In this document: positions 36,356-47,681 of the stretch, in pieces
How the letters are laid out: every line of letters begins with the position of its first letter
Numbering within the stretch: the stretch's first letter is position 1
Origin: Pseudomonadota bacterium
GTDB lineage: Bacteria > Pseudomonadota > Gammaproteobacteria > Burkholderiales > Burkholderiaceae_B
DNA: 64,000 nucleotides
Assembly (NCBI GenBank): GCA_023425645.1
Contig: JAFACG010000028.1
Span: forward strand, 53,809-117,808
Direction of reading: 5' to 3'
The notes under the pieces: generated by a model
What the model saw: the letters and a program-made list of their open reading frames with translations, nothing else
Database searches by the model: none
What the model was told of the DNA's origin: nothing
Position numbers and translations under genes: made by a program

Positions 36356-37878
36356 ACGGTCTGAGCTTTCCTTCGATCCGCGCCGACGGCGTCACGCTCA
36401 TCCTGGGGATGGGCGAGACGGGCATGGCCGCGGCCCGCTGGTGCATCGCCCAGGGCGCCGTCGTGCGTCTGGCCGACACGCGCGATCAGATCCAGGGACG
36501 GGATGAACTGACCGCCCTGGCGGGCGCCGAGCTGGACTGCCGCCTGGGCGGCCAGGCCCTGCAGTCCGCCTCGCTGCAGGACGTGCATACCGTGGTGATC
36601 AGCCCCGGCCTGTCGCCGCTGGAGGCGCCCATCGCGGCGTTCCTGGCGCAGGCCCGCGAGCAGGGCGCCGAAGTCATCGGCGAGATCGAACTGTTCGCCC
36701 GCGCGCTGAAGGATCTGGCGCAGCAGGGGCGCGACAGCCGCGTCCTGGCCATCACCGGTACCAACGGCAAGACCACGGTCACCGCCATGACCCGTCACAT
36801 CCTGGAGCAGGCCGGCGTGTCGGCCCGCGCCGTGGGCAATATCAGTCCGGCCGGGCTGGCGGCCTTGTACCAGGCCCTGCAGGATGACGACCTGCCGCAG
36901 GTCTGGGTCGTGGAGCTGTCCAGCTTCCAGCTGGAGAGCACGTTCAGCCTGCAGGCCGAGGCCGGCGTGGTGCTGAATATTTCCCAGGACCACCTGGACT
37001 GGCACGGCGGCATGGAGCCGTACATTCAGGCCAAGGCCCGCCTGTTCGGCCTGTGCCGACTGGCCGTGGTCAACCGCGACGATCCGGCCGTCATGGCAAT
37101 GGTGGACGATGTCTCCCTGGAGACCGTGCGCAGCTTCGGGCTGGGCAAGCCGGAGTTGACCGGCGACATGGGCCTGGGTCTGGACGGGGGCGTGGAGTGG
37201 CTGCTGGCCAGCGACCCTCAGGATTTCGACGCGCCCGCCGCGCCGCGCCGCCGCAAGGGCGAAGAAGGCCCGGCGCTGCGCGCGCCCGGCCGGCTGAACC
37301 GCCTGATGCCGGCGGAAGCCCTGCAGATCAAAGGGCGTCACAACGCCCTGAATGCACAGGCCGCCCTGATCCTGGCGCGCAGCCTGGGCCTGGGCTGGGC
37401 CGAACTGCTCAACGGCCTGCGCAGCTACAGGGGCGAGCCGCACCGCGTGGAGCTGGTGCGCGTCATCGATGGCGTGCAGTACCTGGACGACAGCAAGGGC
37501 ACCAACGTGGGCGCCACCGTGGCCGCCCTGCGCGGGCTGGACCAGCGCGTCTGGCTGATCGCCGGCGGCCTGGGCAAGGGCCAGGATTTCGGGCCGCTGG
37601 CCCAGGCGGCGCGCAAGAGCGTGGCCGAAGTATTCCTGATCGGGCGCGACGCCGGGCAGCTGGCCCAGGCCCTGCAGGCAGAAGAGGTGGCGCACCGCTT
37701 CTGCGACGGGCTGGACGCCGCCGTGCGGCAGGCGGCCGAGCAGGCCCGCTCCGGCGACGTCGTGCTGCTGTCGCCGGCCTGCGCCAGCATGGACATGTTC
37801 AAGAGCTATCACCATCGCGGGCTGTGCTTCGTGGCCGCCGTGACGGAACTGGCCCTGGATAGAGGAGAGGCGGCATGA
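36352..37878 (+). CDS. murD: MurD, UDP-MurNAc-L-alanine:D-glutamate ligase
   Basis: A 508-residue cytosolic ligase adding D-Glu to UDP-MurNAc-Ala. The N-terminal [12 protein letters not shown] binds UDP, the P-loop is GTNGKTTV (about residue 137), and [15 protein letters not shown] is the MurD-specific C-terminal motif. It is about 60 residues longer than E. coli MurD (438); most of the excess is a hydrophilic insert at about residues 283-315, rich in Arg, Pro and Ala (for example [20 protein letters not shown]). ATG 36352 overlaps the mraY stop; the upstream open frame is out of register with mraY and non-coding. Confidence 0.95.
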   Translation: MNGLSFPSIRADGVTLILGMGETGMAAARWCIAQGAVVRLADTRDQIQGRDELTALAGAELDCRLGGQALQSASLQDVHTVVISPGLSPLEAPIAAFLAQAREQGAEVIGEIELFARALKDLAQQGRDSRVLAITGTNGKTTVTAMTRHILEQAGVSARAVGNISPAGLAALYQALQDDDLPQVWVVELSSFQLESTFSLQAEAGVVLNISQDHLDWHGGMEPYIQAKARLFGLCRLAVVNRDDPAVMAMVDDVSLETVRSFGLGKPELTGDMGLGLDGGVEWLLASDPQDFDAPAAPRRRKGEEGPALRAPGRLNRLMPAEALQIKGRHNALNAQAALILARSLGLGWAELLNGLRSYRGEPHRVELVRVIDGVQYLDDSKGTNVGATVAALRGLDQRVWLIAGGLGKGQDFGPLAQAARKSVAEVFLIGRDAGQLAQALQAEEVAHRFCDGLDAAVRQAAEQARSGDVVLLSPACASMDMFKSYHHRGLCFVAAVTELALDRGEAA

Positions 37879-39068
37879 GTCTGTTCGCGGAACTGACCTC
37901 CGGCGTGAACGCCGTGCGGCCCGGCCGCACCGCCTTGCCCACTTTCGACCGCCCCCTGCTGGCTTCCACGCTGATGCTGACCCTGTTCGGGCTGCTGATG
38001 GTGTATTCGGCCTCCATCGCCCTGGCCGACGGGCCCCGCTATGAAAGCTACGGCCGCTACTACTTCGTGATCCGCCATGGCATGTTCATCGCCGTGGGCA
38101 CCTTCATGGCCGTGTTCGCCGCCACCGTGCCCATGCGCGTCTGGCAGAAGCTGGCCATCCCTCTTTTTGTGTTCGCCATCCTGCTGCTGATCGTGGTGCT
38201 GGTTCCCGGCATCGGCCGCGAAGTCAACGGCGCGCGGCGCTGGCTGCCGCTGGGCGTCATCAACTTCCAGCCTTCCGAGCTGATGAAGATCGCCATGGTC
38301 CTGTACGCGGCGGACTATACCGTGCGCAAGCAGGAGCACCTGCAGACCTTCCTGCGGGGCTTCCTGCCCATGGCGGTCGCCCTGGGTTTCGTGGGCGTGC
38401 TGCTGCTGATGGAGCCCGACCTGGGCGCGTTCATGGTCATCGTGGCCATCGCGGTGGGCATTCTGTTCATCGGCGGCATCAACGGCAAGCTGTTCTCGGC
38501 CCTGCTGGGCATTCTGGTGGGCAGCTTCCTGCTGCTGATCTGGCTCTCGCCCTGGCGGCGCGAACGTCTGTTCGTCTACCTGGATCCCTGGAATCCGGAC
38601 AATGCCTACGGCAGCGCCTACCAGCTGTCCCATTCCCTGATCGCGCTGGGACGCGGCGAATGGTTCGGCGTGGGCCTGGGCTCCAGCGTGGAGAAATTGC
38701 ATTACCTGCCCGAAGCGCACACGGACTTCATCGTGGCCGTGATCGGCGAAGAGCTGGGTTTCGTGGGCGTGTCCGCCCTGGTGCTGGCCTTTGCCTTCGT
38801 GGTGTGGCGCAGCTTCAACATAGGCCGCCAGGCCATCGCCATGGAGCGCATTTTCAGCGGCATGGTGGCCCAGGGCGTGGCTGTGTGGTTCGGCGTGCAG
38901 ACCTTCATCAATATCGGCGTGGTGCTGGGCCTGCTGCCCACCAAGGGGCTGACGCTGCCGCTGGTGAGCTATGGCGGCTCGGGCATCGTGATGAATCTGG
39001 TGGCCCTGGCGCTGCTTCTGCGCGTGGACTTCGAGAATCGGCAGATGATGAGGGGGAAACGCACATGA
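37875..39068 (+). CDS. ftsW: FtsW, septal peptidoglycan glycosyltransferase (SEDS)
   Basis: A 397-residue SEDS protein with about ten membrane helices that polymerises lipid II at the septum in partnership with FtsI. Landmarks are GLLMVYSAS in helix 1, [15 protein letters not shown] text ([18 protein letters not shown]), [20 protein letters not shown] with the catalytic loop, and [12 protein letters not shown] near the C-terminus. It overlaps murD and murG by four bases each. Confidence 0.97.
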   Translation: MSLFAELTSGVNAVRPGRTALPTFDRPLLASTLMLTLFGLLMVYSASIALADGPRYESYGRYYFVIRHGMFIAVGTFMAVFAATVPMRVWQKLAIPLFVFAILLLIVVLVPGIGREVNGARRWLPLGVINFQPSELMKIAMVLYAADYTVRKQEHLQTFLRGFLPMAVALGFVGVLLLMEPDLGAFMVIVAIAVGILFIGGINGKLFSALLGILVGSFLLLIWLSPWRRERLFVYLDPWNPDNAYGSAYQLSHSLIALGRGEWFGVGLGSSVEKLHYLPEAHTDFIVAVIGEELGFVGVSALVLAFAFVVWRSFNIGRQAIAMERIFSGMVAQGVAVWFGVQTFINIGVVLGLLPTKGLTLPLVSYGGSGIVMNLVALALLLRVDFENRQMMRGKRT

Positions 39069-40138
39069 GCGCACCCACCATCATGATCATGGCAGGCGGC
39101 ACCGGCGGGCACATCATGCCGGGCCTGGCCGTGGCCGAGGCGATGCGCCGGCGCGGCTGGAACGTGGTATGGCTGGGACACCCCGAGCGCATGGAGGGTA
39201 GCCTGGTTCCCCAGCACGGTATTAAAATGCTGCCGCTGCGATTTTCGGGCCTGCGCGGCAAAGGTGTTGCGGCCCTGCTCAAGCTGCCCTTCACCCTGCT
39301 GGGCGCCTGCCTGCAGGCGCGCCGCTGCCTGAAGGAAGCGCAGCCGGACGTCGTGCTGGGCATGGGCGGCTATGTCGCCTTTCCGGGCGGCTTGATGTCC
39401 TTTCTGTCGCGCCGCCCGCTGGTCATTCATGAGCAGAATGCCGTGGCCGGCACGGCCAACCGCTACCTTGCCAAGATGGCGAACCGGGTGCTGACCGGCT
39501 TTCCCGGCGCGCTGCCGGGCGCCCTCATGGTGGGCAATCCGGTGCGCGACGCTTTCGTCGGACAGGGCGCCGCCGCCGGCCGCTACGCCGGCCGCCAGGG
39601 CCCCTTGCGCATCCTGGTGGTGGGCGGCAGCCTGGGCGCGGCGGCCTTGAATTCGGTGGTGCCCGAGGCGCTGGCCCTGATTCCGGTCGATCGCCGGCCC
39701 GTGGTCACGCACCAGGCCGGCGAGCAGCACCTGGCGTCCCTGCAGGAGCGCTACGCCCATGCCGGGGTGCAGGCCGACTGCAAGGCCTTCATCGGCGACA
39801 TGGCGCAGGCCATGAAAGAGGCGGACCTGCTCATCTGCCGGGCGGGCGCCATGACGGTGGCCGAGGTGGCCGCGATCGGCGTGGCGGCCCTGTTCGTGCC
39901 GTTGCCGCACGCCATCGACGACCACCAGACGGCCAACGCCCGGTACCTGAGCGACTGCTCGGGCGCCTGGCTGAAGAAACAATCGGAGTTGACGGCCCAG
40001 TGGCTTGCGCAATGGCTGCAGGACCTGGATCGTGAAGAATTGACGCGCGTGGCCAGCCACGCGCAGGAGCATGCACAGTTGAATGCCACGCAGCAGATTG
40101 CCGAAGCATGTCAGCAGGCGGCAAGGAGAGCGGAATGA
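39065..40138 (+). CDS. murG: MurG, lipid II synthase (GlcNAc transferase)
   Basis: A 357-residue GT28 enzyme at the inner face of the membrane. The N-terminal glycine-rich loop is [19 protein letters not shown], the lipid I site includes [11 protein letters not shown] and [14 protein letters not shown], and the C-terminal UDP-GlcNAc site includes [10 protein letters not shown] and [12 protein letters not shown]. In Bordetella MurG is proposed as a scaffold for the Mur ligases, relevant to the fused MurEF here. ATGA overlaps join it to ftsW and murC. Confidence 0.97.
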   Translation: MSAPTIMIMAGGTGGHIMPGLAVAEAMRRRGWNVVWLGHPERMEGSLVPQHGIKMLPLRFSGLRGKGVAALLKLPFTLLGACLQARRCLKEAQPDVVLGMGGYVAFPGGLMSFLSRRPLVIHEQNAVAGTANRYLAKMANRVLTGFPGALPGALMVGNPVRDAFVGQGAAAGRYAGRQGPLRILVVGGSLGAAALNSVVPEALALIPVDRRPVVTHQAGEQHLASLQERYAHAGVQADCKAFIGDMAQAMKEADLLICRAGAMTVAEVAAIGVAALFVPLPHAIDDHQTANARYLSDCSGAWLKKQSELTAQWLAQWLQDLDREELTRVASHAQEHAQLNATQQIAEACQQAARRAE

Positions 40139-41537
40139 AGCACCGCATTCAACGAATTCATTTTGTAGGTATCGGCGGCTCGGGCATGAGTGGCATCGCC
40201 GAAGTCATGCTGAACCTGGGCTACGCCATCAGCGGCTCGGACATCCAGGAGACGGCGGTCACGCGCCGCCTGGAAAAGCTGGGCGCGCGCATCGTCATCG
40301 GCCATAAGGCCGAGAACGTGGCGGGCATGGGCGCCATCGTCACCTCCACGGCGATCGCCGGCGACAACCCCGAGGTCCTTGCCGCCCGCGCCGCACGCAT
40401 TCCGGTGGTGCCTCGCGCCCTGATGCTGGCCGAGCTGATGCGCCTGAAGCGGGGCATTGCCGTGGCCGGCACGCATGGCAAGACCACCACCACCAGCCTG
40501 GTGGCCAGCCTGCTGGCCGCCGGCGAGCTGGATCCCACCTTCGTCATCGGCGGCCGGCTCAATTCGGCCGGCGCCAATGCGCGTCTGGGGCAGGGCGAAT
40601 TCATCGTGGTGGAGGCGGACGAATCCGATGCCTCCTTCCTGAACCTGCTGCCCGTGATGGCCATCGTCACCAACATCGACGTGGACCACATGGACACTTA
40701 CGGCCACGACGTCGCGCGCCTCAAGAGCGCTTTCATCGACTTCACGCACCGCCTGCCGTTCTACGGCAGCGCGATCCTGTGCAGCGACGACGCCAATGTG
40801 CGCGAAATCATTCCTTTTGTATCCCGTCCTGTCACGACCTACGGCATAGACAGCGATGCGCAGGTGCGCGCCGTCAATATCGAGAGCCGCGGCACGACCA
40901 TGTGCTTCGACGTGCAGCGCAAGGGCGCGGGCGGGGACCTGCCGCTGCTGTCCGTGTGCCTGAACCTGCCCGGCCGGCACAACGTGCTCAACGCCCTGGC
41001 GGCCATCGCGGTGGCCACGGAGCTGGGCGTGAGCGACGAAGTCATCGCCCGCGCCCTGAGCGAGTTCACCGGCGTGGGCCGGCGCTTCTCCATGGTGGGC
41101 GACTTTCCGGTGCCCGAGCGCCAGGGCGGCGGCACGTTTACAGTTGTTGACGATTACGGCCACCACCCGGTCGAAATGGCTGCTACCTTGGCTGCCGCGC
41201 GTGGCGCATGGCCCGAGCGCCGCATCGTGCTGGCTTTCCAGCCGCACCGCTACACGCGCACCCGCGACTGCTTCGAGGACTTCGTGCAGGTGCTCAGCCA
41301 GGCCGACGCGGTATTGCTCAGCGAAGTCTATGCGGCCGGCGAGCCGCCTCTGGTGGCGGCGGACGGCCGGGCCTTGAGCCGCGCCGTGCGCGTGCTGGGC
41401 AAGGTCGAGCCGATCTTCGTGGCGGAAATCAATGATATGGCGCAAGCCGTCCTGGACTTTGTCCGCGACGGCGATGTGGTGTTGGTAATGGGAGCAGGGT
41501 CCATCAGCCGGATCCCTGCCCAATTGGGAGAGGTGGC

Positions 41538-41541
<4 letters not shown>
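40135..41541 (+). CDS. murC: MurC, UDP-MurNAc:L-alanine ligase
   Basis: A 468-residue cytosolic ligase that starts the stem peptide. [17 protein letters not shown] opens the UDP-binding domain, [13 protein letters not shown] is the P-loop (about residue 118), [10 protein letters not shown] coordinates magnesium and [10 protein letters not shown] is the MurC/Mpl signature. ATG 40135 overlaps the murG stop by four bases; a longer upstream start inside murG is not needed. Confidence 0.97.
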
Positions 41542-42488
<947 letters not shown>

Positions 42489-42506
42489 ACGCAAGGAGCC
42501 AGGATC

Positions 42507-43298
42507 ATGTTTTCCGATGCCCGCCTGACCAATCTGATCGCTAACACGCTGGCGCTGCTGGCCGTGTCGGCGCTGGTCGTCGGGGTCGTGGTCTGGGCCG
42601 TGCGCCGTCCGTACTTCAACATCGAGCGCATCCAGATCGAGTCCTCCCAGGGGGAGCCGCTGGCCTATGTCACGCCCGAAGGCGTGAAGGCCACCGTGGC
42701 CGGCCGCCTGCAAGGCAACTTCTTCACGGTGGACCTGGACAAGTCCCGCGCCCTGATCGAGACCGCGCCCTGGGTGCGGCGCGCCCAGATCCGCCGGGTC
42801 TGGCCCAACACGCTGCAGGTGCGCATCGAAGAGCAGCAGCCGCTGGCGTACTGGAACGAGAACGACATGATCAACACCTGGGGCGAGGCCTTCGCCGCCA
42901 ACCAGGCCGTGATCCCGGACGATGTCGAGCTGCCCCAGCTGAGCGGCCCGCCCAATTCGGAGCGGCTGGTGGTGCAGCGCTACGCCGAGCTGGCCCGCTG
43001 GTTCGGGCCGCTGGACGTGCAGGTGCGCGAAGTCACGCTGAGCCCGCGCTACGCCTGGGACGTGGTGCTGTCCAACGGCGTGCAGCTGAGCCTGGGGCGC
43101 GACCCGGCGGCGGACATCGCCGACCCGCACGGGCGCAAGGGGGCCTTGCCCTTCGCCGTGCGCATTGAACGATTCGTGCAGGCCTGGCCTGCCTTGATGC
43201 AGCGCCTGGGCGACCGCGCGCTGCAGAGTGCCGATCTACGTTATCCGAATGGCTTTGCGATTACGCTGGCTCCGGTTTCATCTACCCCTGTGAAGTAA
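42507..43298 (+). CDS. ftsQ: FtsQ, divisome POTRA-domain protein
   Basis: A 263-residue bitopic inner-membrane protein. After a short cytosolic tail, one helix (LIANTLALLAVSALVVGVVV) leads to a POTRA domain (RPYFNIERIQIESS, about residues 35-105) and a beta domain with VQVREVTLSPRYAWDVVLSNG. It recruits FtsL and FtsB. A clear AAGGAG precedes the ATG. Confidence 0.95.
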   Translation: MFSDARLTNLIANTLALLAVSALVVGVVVWAVRRPYFNIERIQIESSQGEPLAYVTPEGVKATVAGRLQGNFFTVDLDKSRALIETAPWVRRAQIRRVWPNTLQVRIEEQQPLAYWNENDMINTWGEAFAANQAVIPDDVELPQLSGPPNSERLVVQRYAELARWFGPLDVQVREVTLSPRYAWDVVLSNGVQLSLGRDPAADIADPHGRKGALPFAVRIERFVQAWPALMQRLGDRALQSADLRYPNGFAITLAPVSSTPVK

Positions 43299-43305
43299 AG
43301 AACAT

Positions 43306-44532
43306 ATGACTCGTGACATCAAAGACCTGATCGTTGCATTGGATATCGGCACCAGCAAAGTCGTTGCGGTGGTGGCCGAAGTCTTGCCCGAAGGCCGATT
43401 TGAAGTGCTTGGGCTGGGACAGCATGAGTCTCAGGGCATGCGCAAAGGGGTGGTCGTCAACATCGAGACGACGGTCAATTCCATCCAGCGCGCGCTGGAG
43501 GAAGCCGAGCTGATGGCCGATTGCAAGATCCGCGAGGTCTACACGGGCATCGCCGGCAGCCACATCACCAGCTTCAATTCCAGCGGCATGGTGGCCGTCA
43601 AGGACAAGGAAGTCACCGCGACCGACGTGGCGCGCGTCATCGAGACCGCCAAGGCGGTGAACATTCCCACGGACCAGCAGGTGCTGCACGTGCTGACCCA
43701 GGAATTCATCGTGGACTCGCAGGAGGACATCCGCGAGCCCATCGGCATGAGCGGCCTGCGCCTGGAAGTGCGCGTGCACATCGTGACCGGCGCCGTCAGC
43801 GCGGCCCAGAACATCGTCAAATGCGTGCGCCGCTGCGGACTGGAAGTGCAGGACCTGATCCTGCAGCCGCTGGCCTCCAGCCTGTCGTGCCTGACGGCCG
43901 ACGAAAAAGAGCTGGGCGTGGTGCTGGTGGACATAGGCGGGGGCACGACGGACATCGCCATCTATACGGGCGGGGCCATCCGCCACACCGACGTGATCCC
44001 GATCGCCGGCGACCAGATCACCAGCGATATCGCCGCCATGCTGCGCACGCCTACGCCCGACGCCGAGGAGATCAAGCTGCGCTTCGGCCTGGCCAAGCAG
44101 TCGCTGGCCCATCCCGAAGAGATGATCGAAGTGCCCGGCCTGGGCGACCGGCCCAACCGCCAGGTCAAGCGCCAGGCGCTGGGCGCGGTGATCGAGCCGC
44201 GCGTCGAAGAGTTGTTCACCTTCGTGCAGCAGAGCCTGCGCGAGTCCGGCTACGAGGACCTGCTGTCCTCGGGCGTGGTGCTGACCGGCGGCACGGCGAT
44301 GCTGCCCGGCATCGTCGAACTGGCCGAGGACGTGTTCCTCAAGCCGGTGCGGGTCGCCGTGCCCAGTTATGAAGGCAGCCTGGCCGATGTGATGCGCAAT
44401 CCGCGCTTTTCCACGGTCATGGGCTTGCTGACCGAGGCGCGGCTGCAAAGTGCGCGGGGCCGCAAGGTCGCCCAGCAGAAAGGCAGCGTGAAAAGCCTGC
44501 TGGCGCGCATGAAGGAGTGGTTCATGAATTAA
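43306..44532 (+). CDS. ftsA: FtsA, actin-like divisome protein
   Basis: A 408-residue ATPase that tethers FtsZ filaments to the membrane. LIVALDIGTSKVVAVVAEV is the first phosphate loop, LVDIGGGTTDIAIYTGG the second, and VVLTGGTAMLPGIVELAE the adenosine motif. The C-terminal amphipathic helix (SLLARMKEWFMN) is the membrane anchor. It starts 7 bases after ftsQ. Confidence 0.97.
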   Translation: MTRDIKDLIVALDIGTSKVVAVVAEVLPEGRFEVLGLGQHESQGMRKGVVVNIETTVNSIQRALEEAELMADCKIREVYTGIAGSHITSFNSSGMVAVKDKEVTATDVARVIETAKAVNIPTDQQVLHVLTQEFIVDSQEDIREPIGMSGLRLEVRVHIVTGAVSAAQNIVKCVRRCGLEVQDLILQPLASSLSCLTADEKELGVVLVDIGGGTTDIAIYTGGAIRHTDVIPIAGDQITSDIAAMLRTPTPDAEEIKLRFGLAKQSLAHPEEMIEVPGLGDRPNRQVKRQALGAVIEPRVEELFTFVQQSLRESGYEDLLSSGVVLTGGTAMLPGIVELAEDVFLKPVRVAVPSYEGSLADVMRNPRFSTVMGLLTEARLQSARGRKVAQQKGSVKSLLARMKEWFMN

Positions 44533-44700
44533 AGGCATGCAGATGTCTGAAAGGGGCGGTCCTTCGGGACTGTCCGGGAGGCGATTCAAACCGGTTGCGA
44601 GCCCCAAGGCTGGCAGGTGTTTTGAGGCGATTCCAAATCGAAGCTGTATCGGGGAAGCGAGTTGGAAATTTACTAATTTGTGTTTGAGTGGGAGTCAATC

Positions 44701-45867
44701 ATGATGAATTTTGAAATGTTGGATACCAGCCGGAACGGCACGGTCATCAAGGTGGTCGGCGTGGGCGGAGCGGGCGGCAATGCCGTCATGCACATGATTC
44801 GTTCGGGCGTGCAGGGCGTGGATTTCATCTGCGCCAATACGGATTCGCAGGCTCTGGCCAGCAGCGAAGCCCCCGTCCAGATCCGCCTGGGCCGCACCGG
44901 CCTGGGCGCCGGCGCCAAGCCCGACCAGGGCCGCGCCGCCGCCGAGACGGCCCGCGAGGAAATCCGCGCGGCCCTGAACGGCGCGAACATGGTCTTCATC
45001 ACCGCCGGCATGGGCGGCGGCACCGGCACGGGCGCCAGCCCCGTGGTGGCCGAAGTGGCCAAGGAGCTGGGCATCCTGACCGTGGGCGTGGTGACCAAGC
45101 CTTTCTCTTTTGAAGGCAGCCGCCGCCTGCGCATGGCCGAGGAAGGCATCGAGGAGCTGAGCAAGCACGTTCATTCGCTGATCGTGGTGCTGAACGAGAA
45201 CCTGTACGACCTGATGGACGAGGACGCCACGCAGTCCGACTGCTTCAAGGCTGCCGACGACGTGCTGCACAACGCCTGCGCCGGCATTGCCGAGATCATC
45301 AATGTCGAAGGCAACGTGAACGTGGACTTCGAGGACGTCAAGACCATCATGGGCGAGCAGGGCCAGGCCATGATGGGCACGGCGATCGCTTCGGGCTCGA
45401 ACCGTGCCCGCGAGGCTGCCGAGCGCGCCATCGCCTGCCCGCTGCTGGAAGGCGTGGACCTGCACGGCGCCCGCGGCATGCTGGTGAACATCACGTCCTC
45501 GTCCTCGCTGAAGATGCGCGAGACCCGCGAGATCATGGACACCATCCGCAGCTACGCCGCCGAGGACGCCACCGTCATCTTCGGCACGGCCTACGACGAG
45601 TCCATGGGCGACAGCCTGCGCGTCACCGTGGTGGCGACCGGCCTGGGCCGCAAGCAGTCCCGTCCTCAACTGGTGCAGAACAACGAAGAAGTGTTGCGCA
45701 CCGGCACGGACAACATGCCCGTCATCGGCGTGGACTACGCCAATGCGGACGTGCCCGCCGTGATCCGCAACCCGCGCAGCCAGGCATCGGCCCAGGTGCG
45801 CGCCCTGGAAACCGCCGGCATGGACCATTTCGACATTCCGGCATTCCTGCGCAAGCAAGCTGATTGA
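44701..45867 (+). CDS. ftsZ: FtsZ, tubulin-like division GTPase
   Basis: A 388-residue GTPase that forms the Z ring. KVVGVGGAGGNAV opens the GTP-binding domain, GMGGGTGTGASP (about residue 105) is the tubulin signature loop, and the C-terminal DHFDIPAFLRKQAD is the conserved tail that binds FtsA and ZipA. Two adjacent ATGs (44701, 44704) follow GGGAG; the first is chosen. A 168-base gap from ftsA leaves room for a separate promoter, though none is convincing. A terminator follows at 45914. Confidence 0.98.
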   Translation: MMNFEMLDTSRNGTVIKVVGVGGAGGNAVMHMIRSGVQGVDFICANTDSQALASSEAPVQIRLGRTGLGAGAKPDQGRAAAETAREEIRAALNGANMVFITAGMGGGTGTGASPVVAEVAKELGILTVGVVTKPFSFEGSRRLRMAEEGIEELSKHVHSLIVVLNENLYDLMDEDATQSDCFKAADDVLHNACAGIAEIINVEGNVNVDFEDVKTIMGEQGQAMMGTAIASGSNRAREAAERAIACPLLEGVDLHGARGMLVNITSSSSLKMRETREIMDTIRSYAAEDATVIFGTAYDESMGDSLRVTVVATGLGRKQSRPQLVQNNEEVLRTGTDNMPVIGVDYANADVPAVIRNPRSQASAQVRALETAGMDHFDIPAFLRKQAD

Positions 45868-45913
45868 ATCAGGCCGGCGATACCCGATTCGCCTGTTTGA
45901 TTTCTCCCACACT

Positions 45914-45945
45914 CCCCCTGGGCGCTCGCGCCCCGGGGGGCGTTC
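45914..45945 (+). terminator. terminator after ftsZ
   Basis: CCCCCTGGGCGC (45914-45925) pairs with GCGCCCCGGGGG (45928-45939) with one mismatch and a two-base loop, followed by a T-rich CGTTCTT. Confidence 0.7.
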
Positions 45946-45952
45946 TTATTTG

Positions 45953-46106
45953 TCGCCGGGCCGTTCCCAAGGCAAAAGCACCCCCTTGGGGGGCAGCAAG
46001 CCGAAGGCGCAGCGAGGGGGCATTTTTATCGCCGGGCCGTTCCCAAGGCAAAAAGCACCCCCTTGGGGGGCAGCAAGCCGAAGGCGCAGCGAAGGGGTAT
46101 TTTTTA
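45953..46106 (+). repeat. two tandem 76-78 bp repeats between ftsZ and lpxC
   Basis: Copy 1 (45953-46028) and copy 2 (46029-46106) are nearly identical, differing by one inserted A and a few changes near the end. Each contains GCACCCCCTTGGGGGG, a hairpin, then CAGCAAGCCGAAGGCGCAGCG and a terminal T5-T6, so each copy looks like a terminator. The text is the dispersed intergenic repeat common in Alcaligenaceae and Comamonadaceae (recalled). The remaining part of 45868-46227 holds the ftsZ terminator and the lpxC leader. Confidence 0.85.
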
Positions 46107-46227
46107 CCGGTTCTGTTGCAGCTAGTCCTTGACAACAAGGTTCGGCAACACAAAAGTTATAGTGGATAACCCGTAACCCGGTTACAATCGTCTTTACGAA
46201 CAACGATTTACAAATACAAGAACCGCC

Positions 46228-47151
46228 ATGCTTCGCCAACGCACCATCAAGAACGTCATCAGTACCAAAGGAGTGGGCCTGCACTCCGGACGTCGCGTGG
46301 AGATCACGCTGCGCCCCGCCGCGCCCGATACCGGTATTGTGTTTCACCGCGTTGATCTGCCCGAAGTCGTGGACCTGCCGGCCCAGGCCGACAAGGTCGG
46401 CGGCACCCGCATGGCGTCTGTATTGATCAAGGACAACGTGCGCGTCTCCACCGTCGAGCACCTGATGTCGGCCATCGCCGGCCTGGGCATCGACAACCTG
46501 CACGTGGACCTGACCGCCGAAGAAGTGCCCATCATGGATGGCAGCGCCGGCACCTTCGTGTATCTGCTGCGTTCGGCTGGCCTGCAGGAGCAGGCCGCGC
46601 CCAAGAAGTTCCTGCGCGTGCTCAAGCCCATCGAAGTCTCCGAGGGCGAAGGGCAGGACATCAAGTGGGCGCGCCTGGAGCCTTTCGAAGGCTTCGCCCT
46701 GCAGTTCTCCATCGATTTCCACCACCCGGCCATTGACGCCACCGCCAATTTCGCCGAAGTGGATTTCGCCCGCGACTCCTACGTCAAGACCATCGCCCGT
46801 GCCCGTACGTTTGGTTTTGCCAGCGAAGTCGAAGCCTTGCGGGCGGCCGGGCTGGCCCGCGGGGGCAGCCTGGACAACGCCATCGTCATGGACGAGTACC
46901 GCGTGCTCAACAGCGACGGCCTGCGCTACGAAGACGAGTTCGTCAAGCACAAGATCCTGGATGCCATCGGCGACCTGTACCTGATCGGCCATCCGCTGAT
47001 CGCGCGCTACGTGGCCTGCAAGTCCGGCCATGGCCTGAACAACCAGTTGGCCCGCGCCCTGCTGGCCGCCCAGGACAGCTGGGAACTGGTCACCTTCGAA
47101 TCGGCCGCGGCCGCGCCGCGCGCCTACACCAGCGAGTGGAAGTTCGCCTGA
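46228..47151 (+). CDS. lpxC: LpxC, UDP-3-O-acyl-GlcNAc deacetylase
   Basis: A 307-residue zinc enzyme for the committed step of lipid A synthesis. Zinc ligands are the His of TVEHLMSA and the His and Asp of [15 protein letters not shown]; the general acid His lies in [10 protein letters not shown]. The N-terminus [21 protein letters not shown] is canonical and length equals E. coli LpxC (305). The usual C-terminal degradation tail is short (EWKFA). The ribosome-binding site is weak. Confidence 0.97.
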   Translation: MLRQRTIKNVISTKGVGLHSGRRVEITLRPAAPDTGIVFHRVDLPEVVDLPAQADKVGGTRMASVLIKDNVRVSTVEHLMSAIAGLGIDNLHVDLTAEEVPIMDGSAGTFVYLLRSAGLQEQAAPKKFLRVLKPIEVSEGEGQDIKWARLEPFEGFALQFSIDFHHPAIDATANFAEVDFARDSYVKTIARARTFGFASEVEALRAAGLARGGSLDNAIVMDEYRVLNSDGLRYEDEFVKHKILDAIGDLYLIGHPLIARYVACKSGHGLNNQLARALLAAQDSWELVTFESAAAAPRAYTSEWKFA

Positions 47152-47180
47152 TCGCGGGCCGCTTCCCCTGGCGGGGGAAG

Positions 47181-47663
47181 TCAGCCGCGGTGATGCCGCA
47201 GCAGTCGTTCTATGGCTTCGGCCAGCGGCCCCTGAGGCAGTGAGTCGCGCAACTGCTCGAACGATTGCAAGGCCCGCTCGTCCAGGGGCTGGACCTGGCG
47301 CTCGGCTTTTATTGTCTCGCCGGCGAACAAATGGGCTTGTACATGGACCAGCGCATCGGTAATGTTCCAGCCAGCGGCGTTCAGGCGCCGCATCACGGTG
47401 GGCAGCAGCTGCCGCAGCTTGGCGGCATGCGCGGCGCTGGGAACTGCCAGCGTCAATTGCTGTCTGTCTATACGGGCTACCTTACATGCCTTGCCCAATG
47501 CCGGTGGCAAGGCCTTGCTGACATGGGTCTGCGCCGCCATGAGCTGCCGGGCCATTTCCAGAACCTGGGAACCTTGCTGGTCGCTGGCCAGCCAGCCCAA
47601 GGCGTGGCTCTGGCCACTGCCGCGCTTGCGCGCCGCCGACGGTGAATGCGGTTTCCAGGTCAT
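47181..47663 (-). CDS. dciA: DciA-like (DUF721) helicase-loading protein
   Basis: A 160-residue basic protein of the DUF721 family. DciA loads the replicative helicase DnaB in bacteria without DnaC (family knowledge). The domain covers about residues 35-110 (LPPALGKACKVARIDRQQLTLAVPSAAHAAKLRQLLPTVMRRL is the KH-like core, cited as positions about 53-95). The gene lies opposite the M23 peptidase, with starts only 18 bases apart, so promoters must sit inside the neighbouring coding regions. Similarity is weaker than for flanking genes, hence the moderate confidence in function. Confidence 0.75.
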   Translation of the reverse strand: MTWKPHSPSAARKRGSGQSHALGWLASDQQGSQVLEMARQLMAAQTHVSKALPPALGKACKVARIDRQQLTLAVPSAAHAAKLRQLLPTVMRRLNAAGWNITDALVHVQAHLFAGETIKAERQVQPLDERALQSFEQLRDSLPQGPLAEAIERLLRHHRG

Positions 47664-47681
47664 GTTCGAGGTTTGACGAAA

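Noticed and set aside
45953..46106. CRISPR-like array
   Set aside because: There are only two contiguous units without unique spacers, and no cas genes occur in the window.
46129..46163. TTGACA and TATAGT before lpxC as a promoter
   Set aside because: The spacing is 23 bases, too long for sigma70; no better -10 box lies at 16-18 bases.
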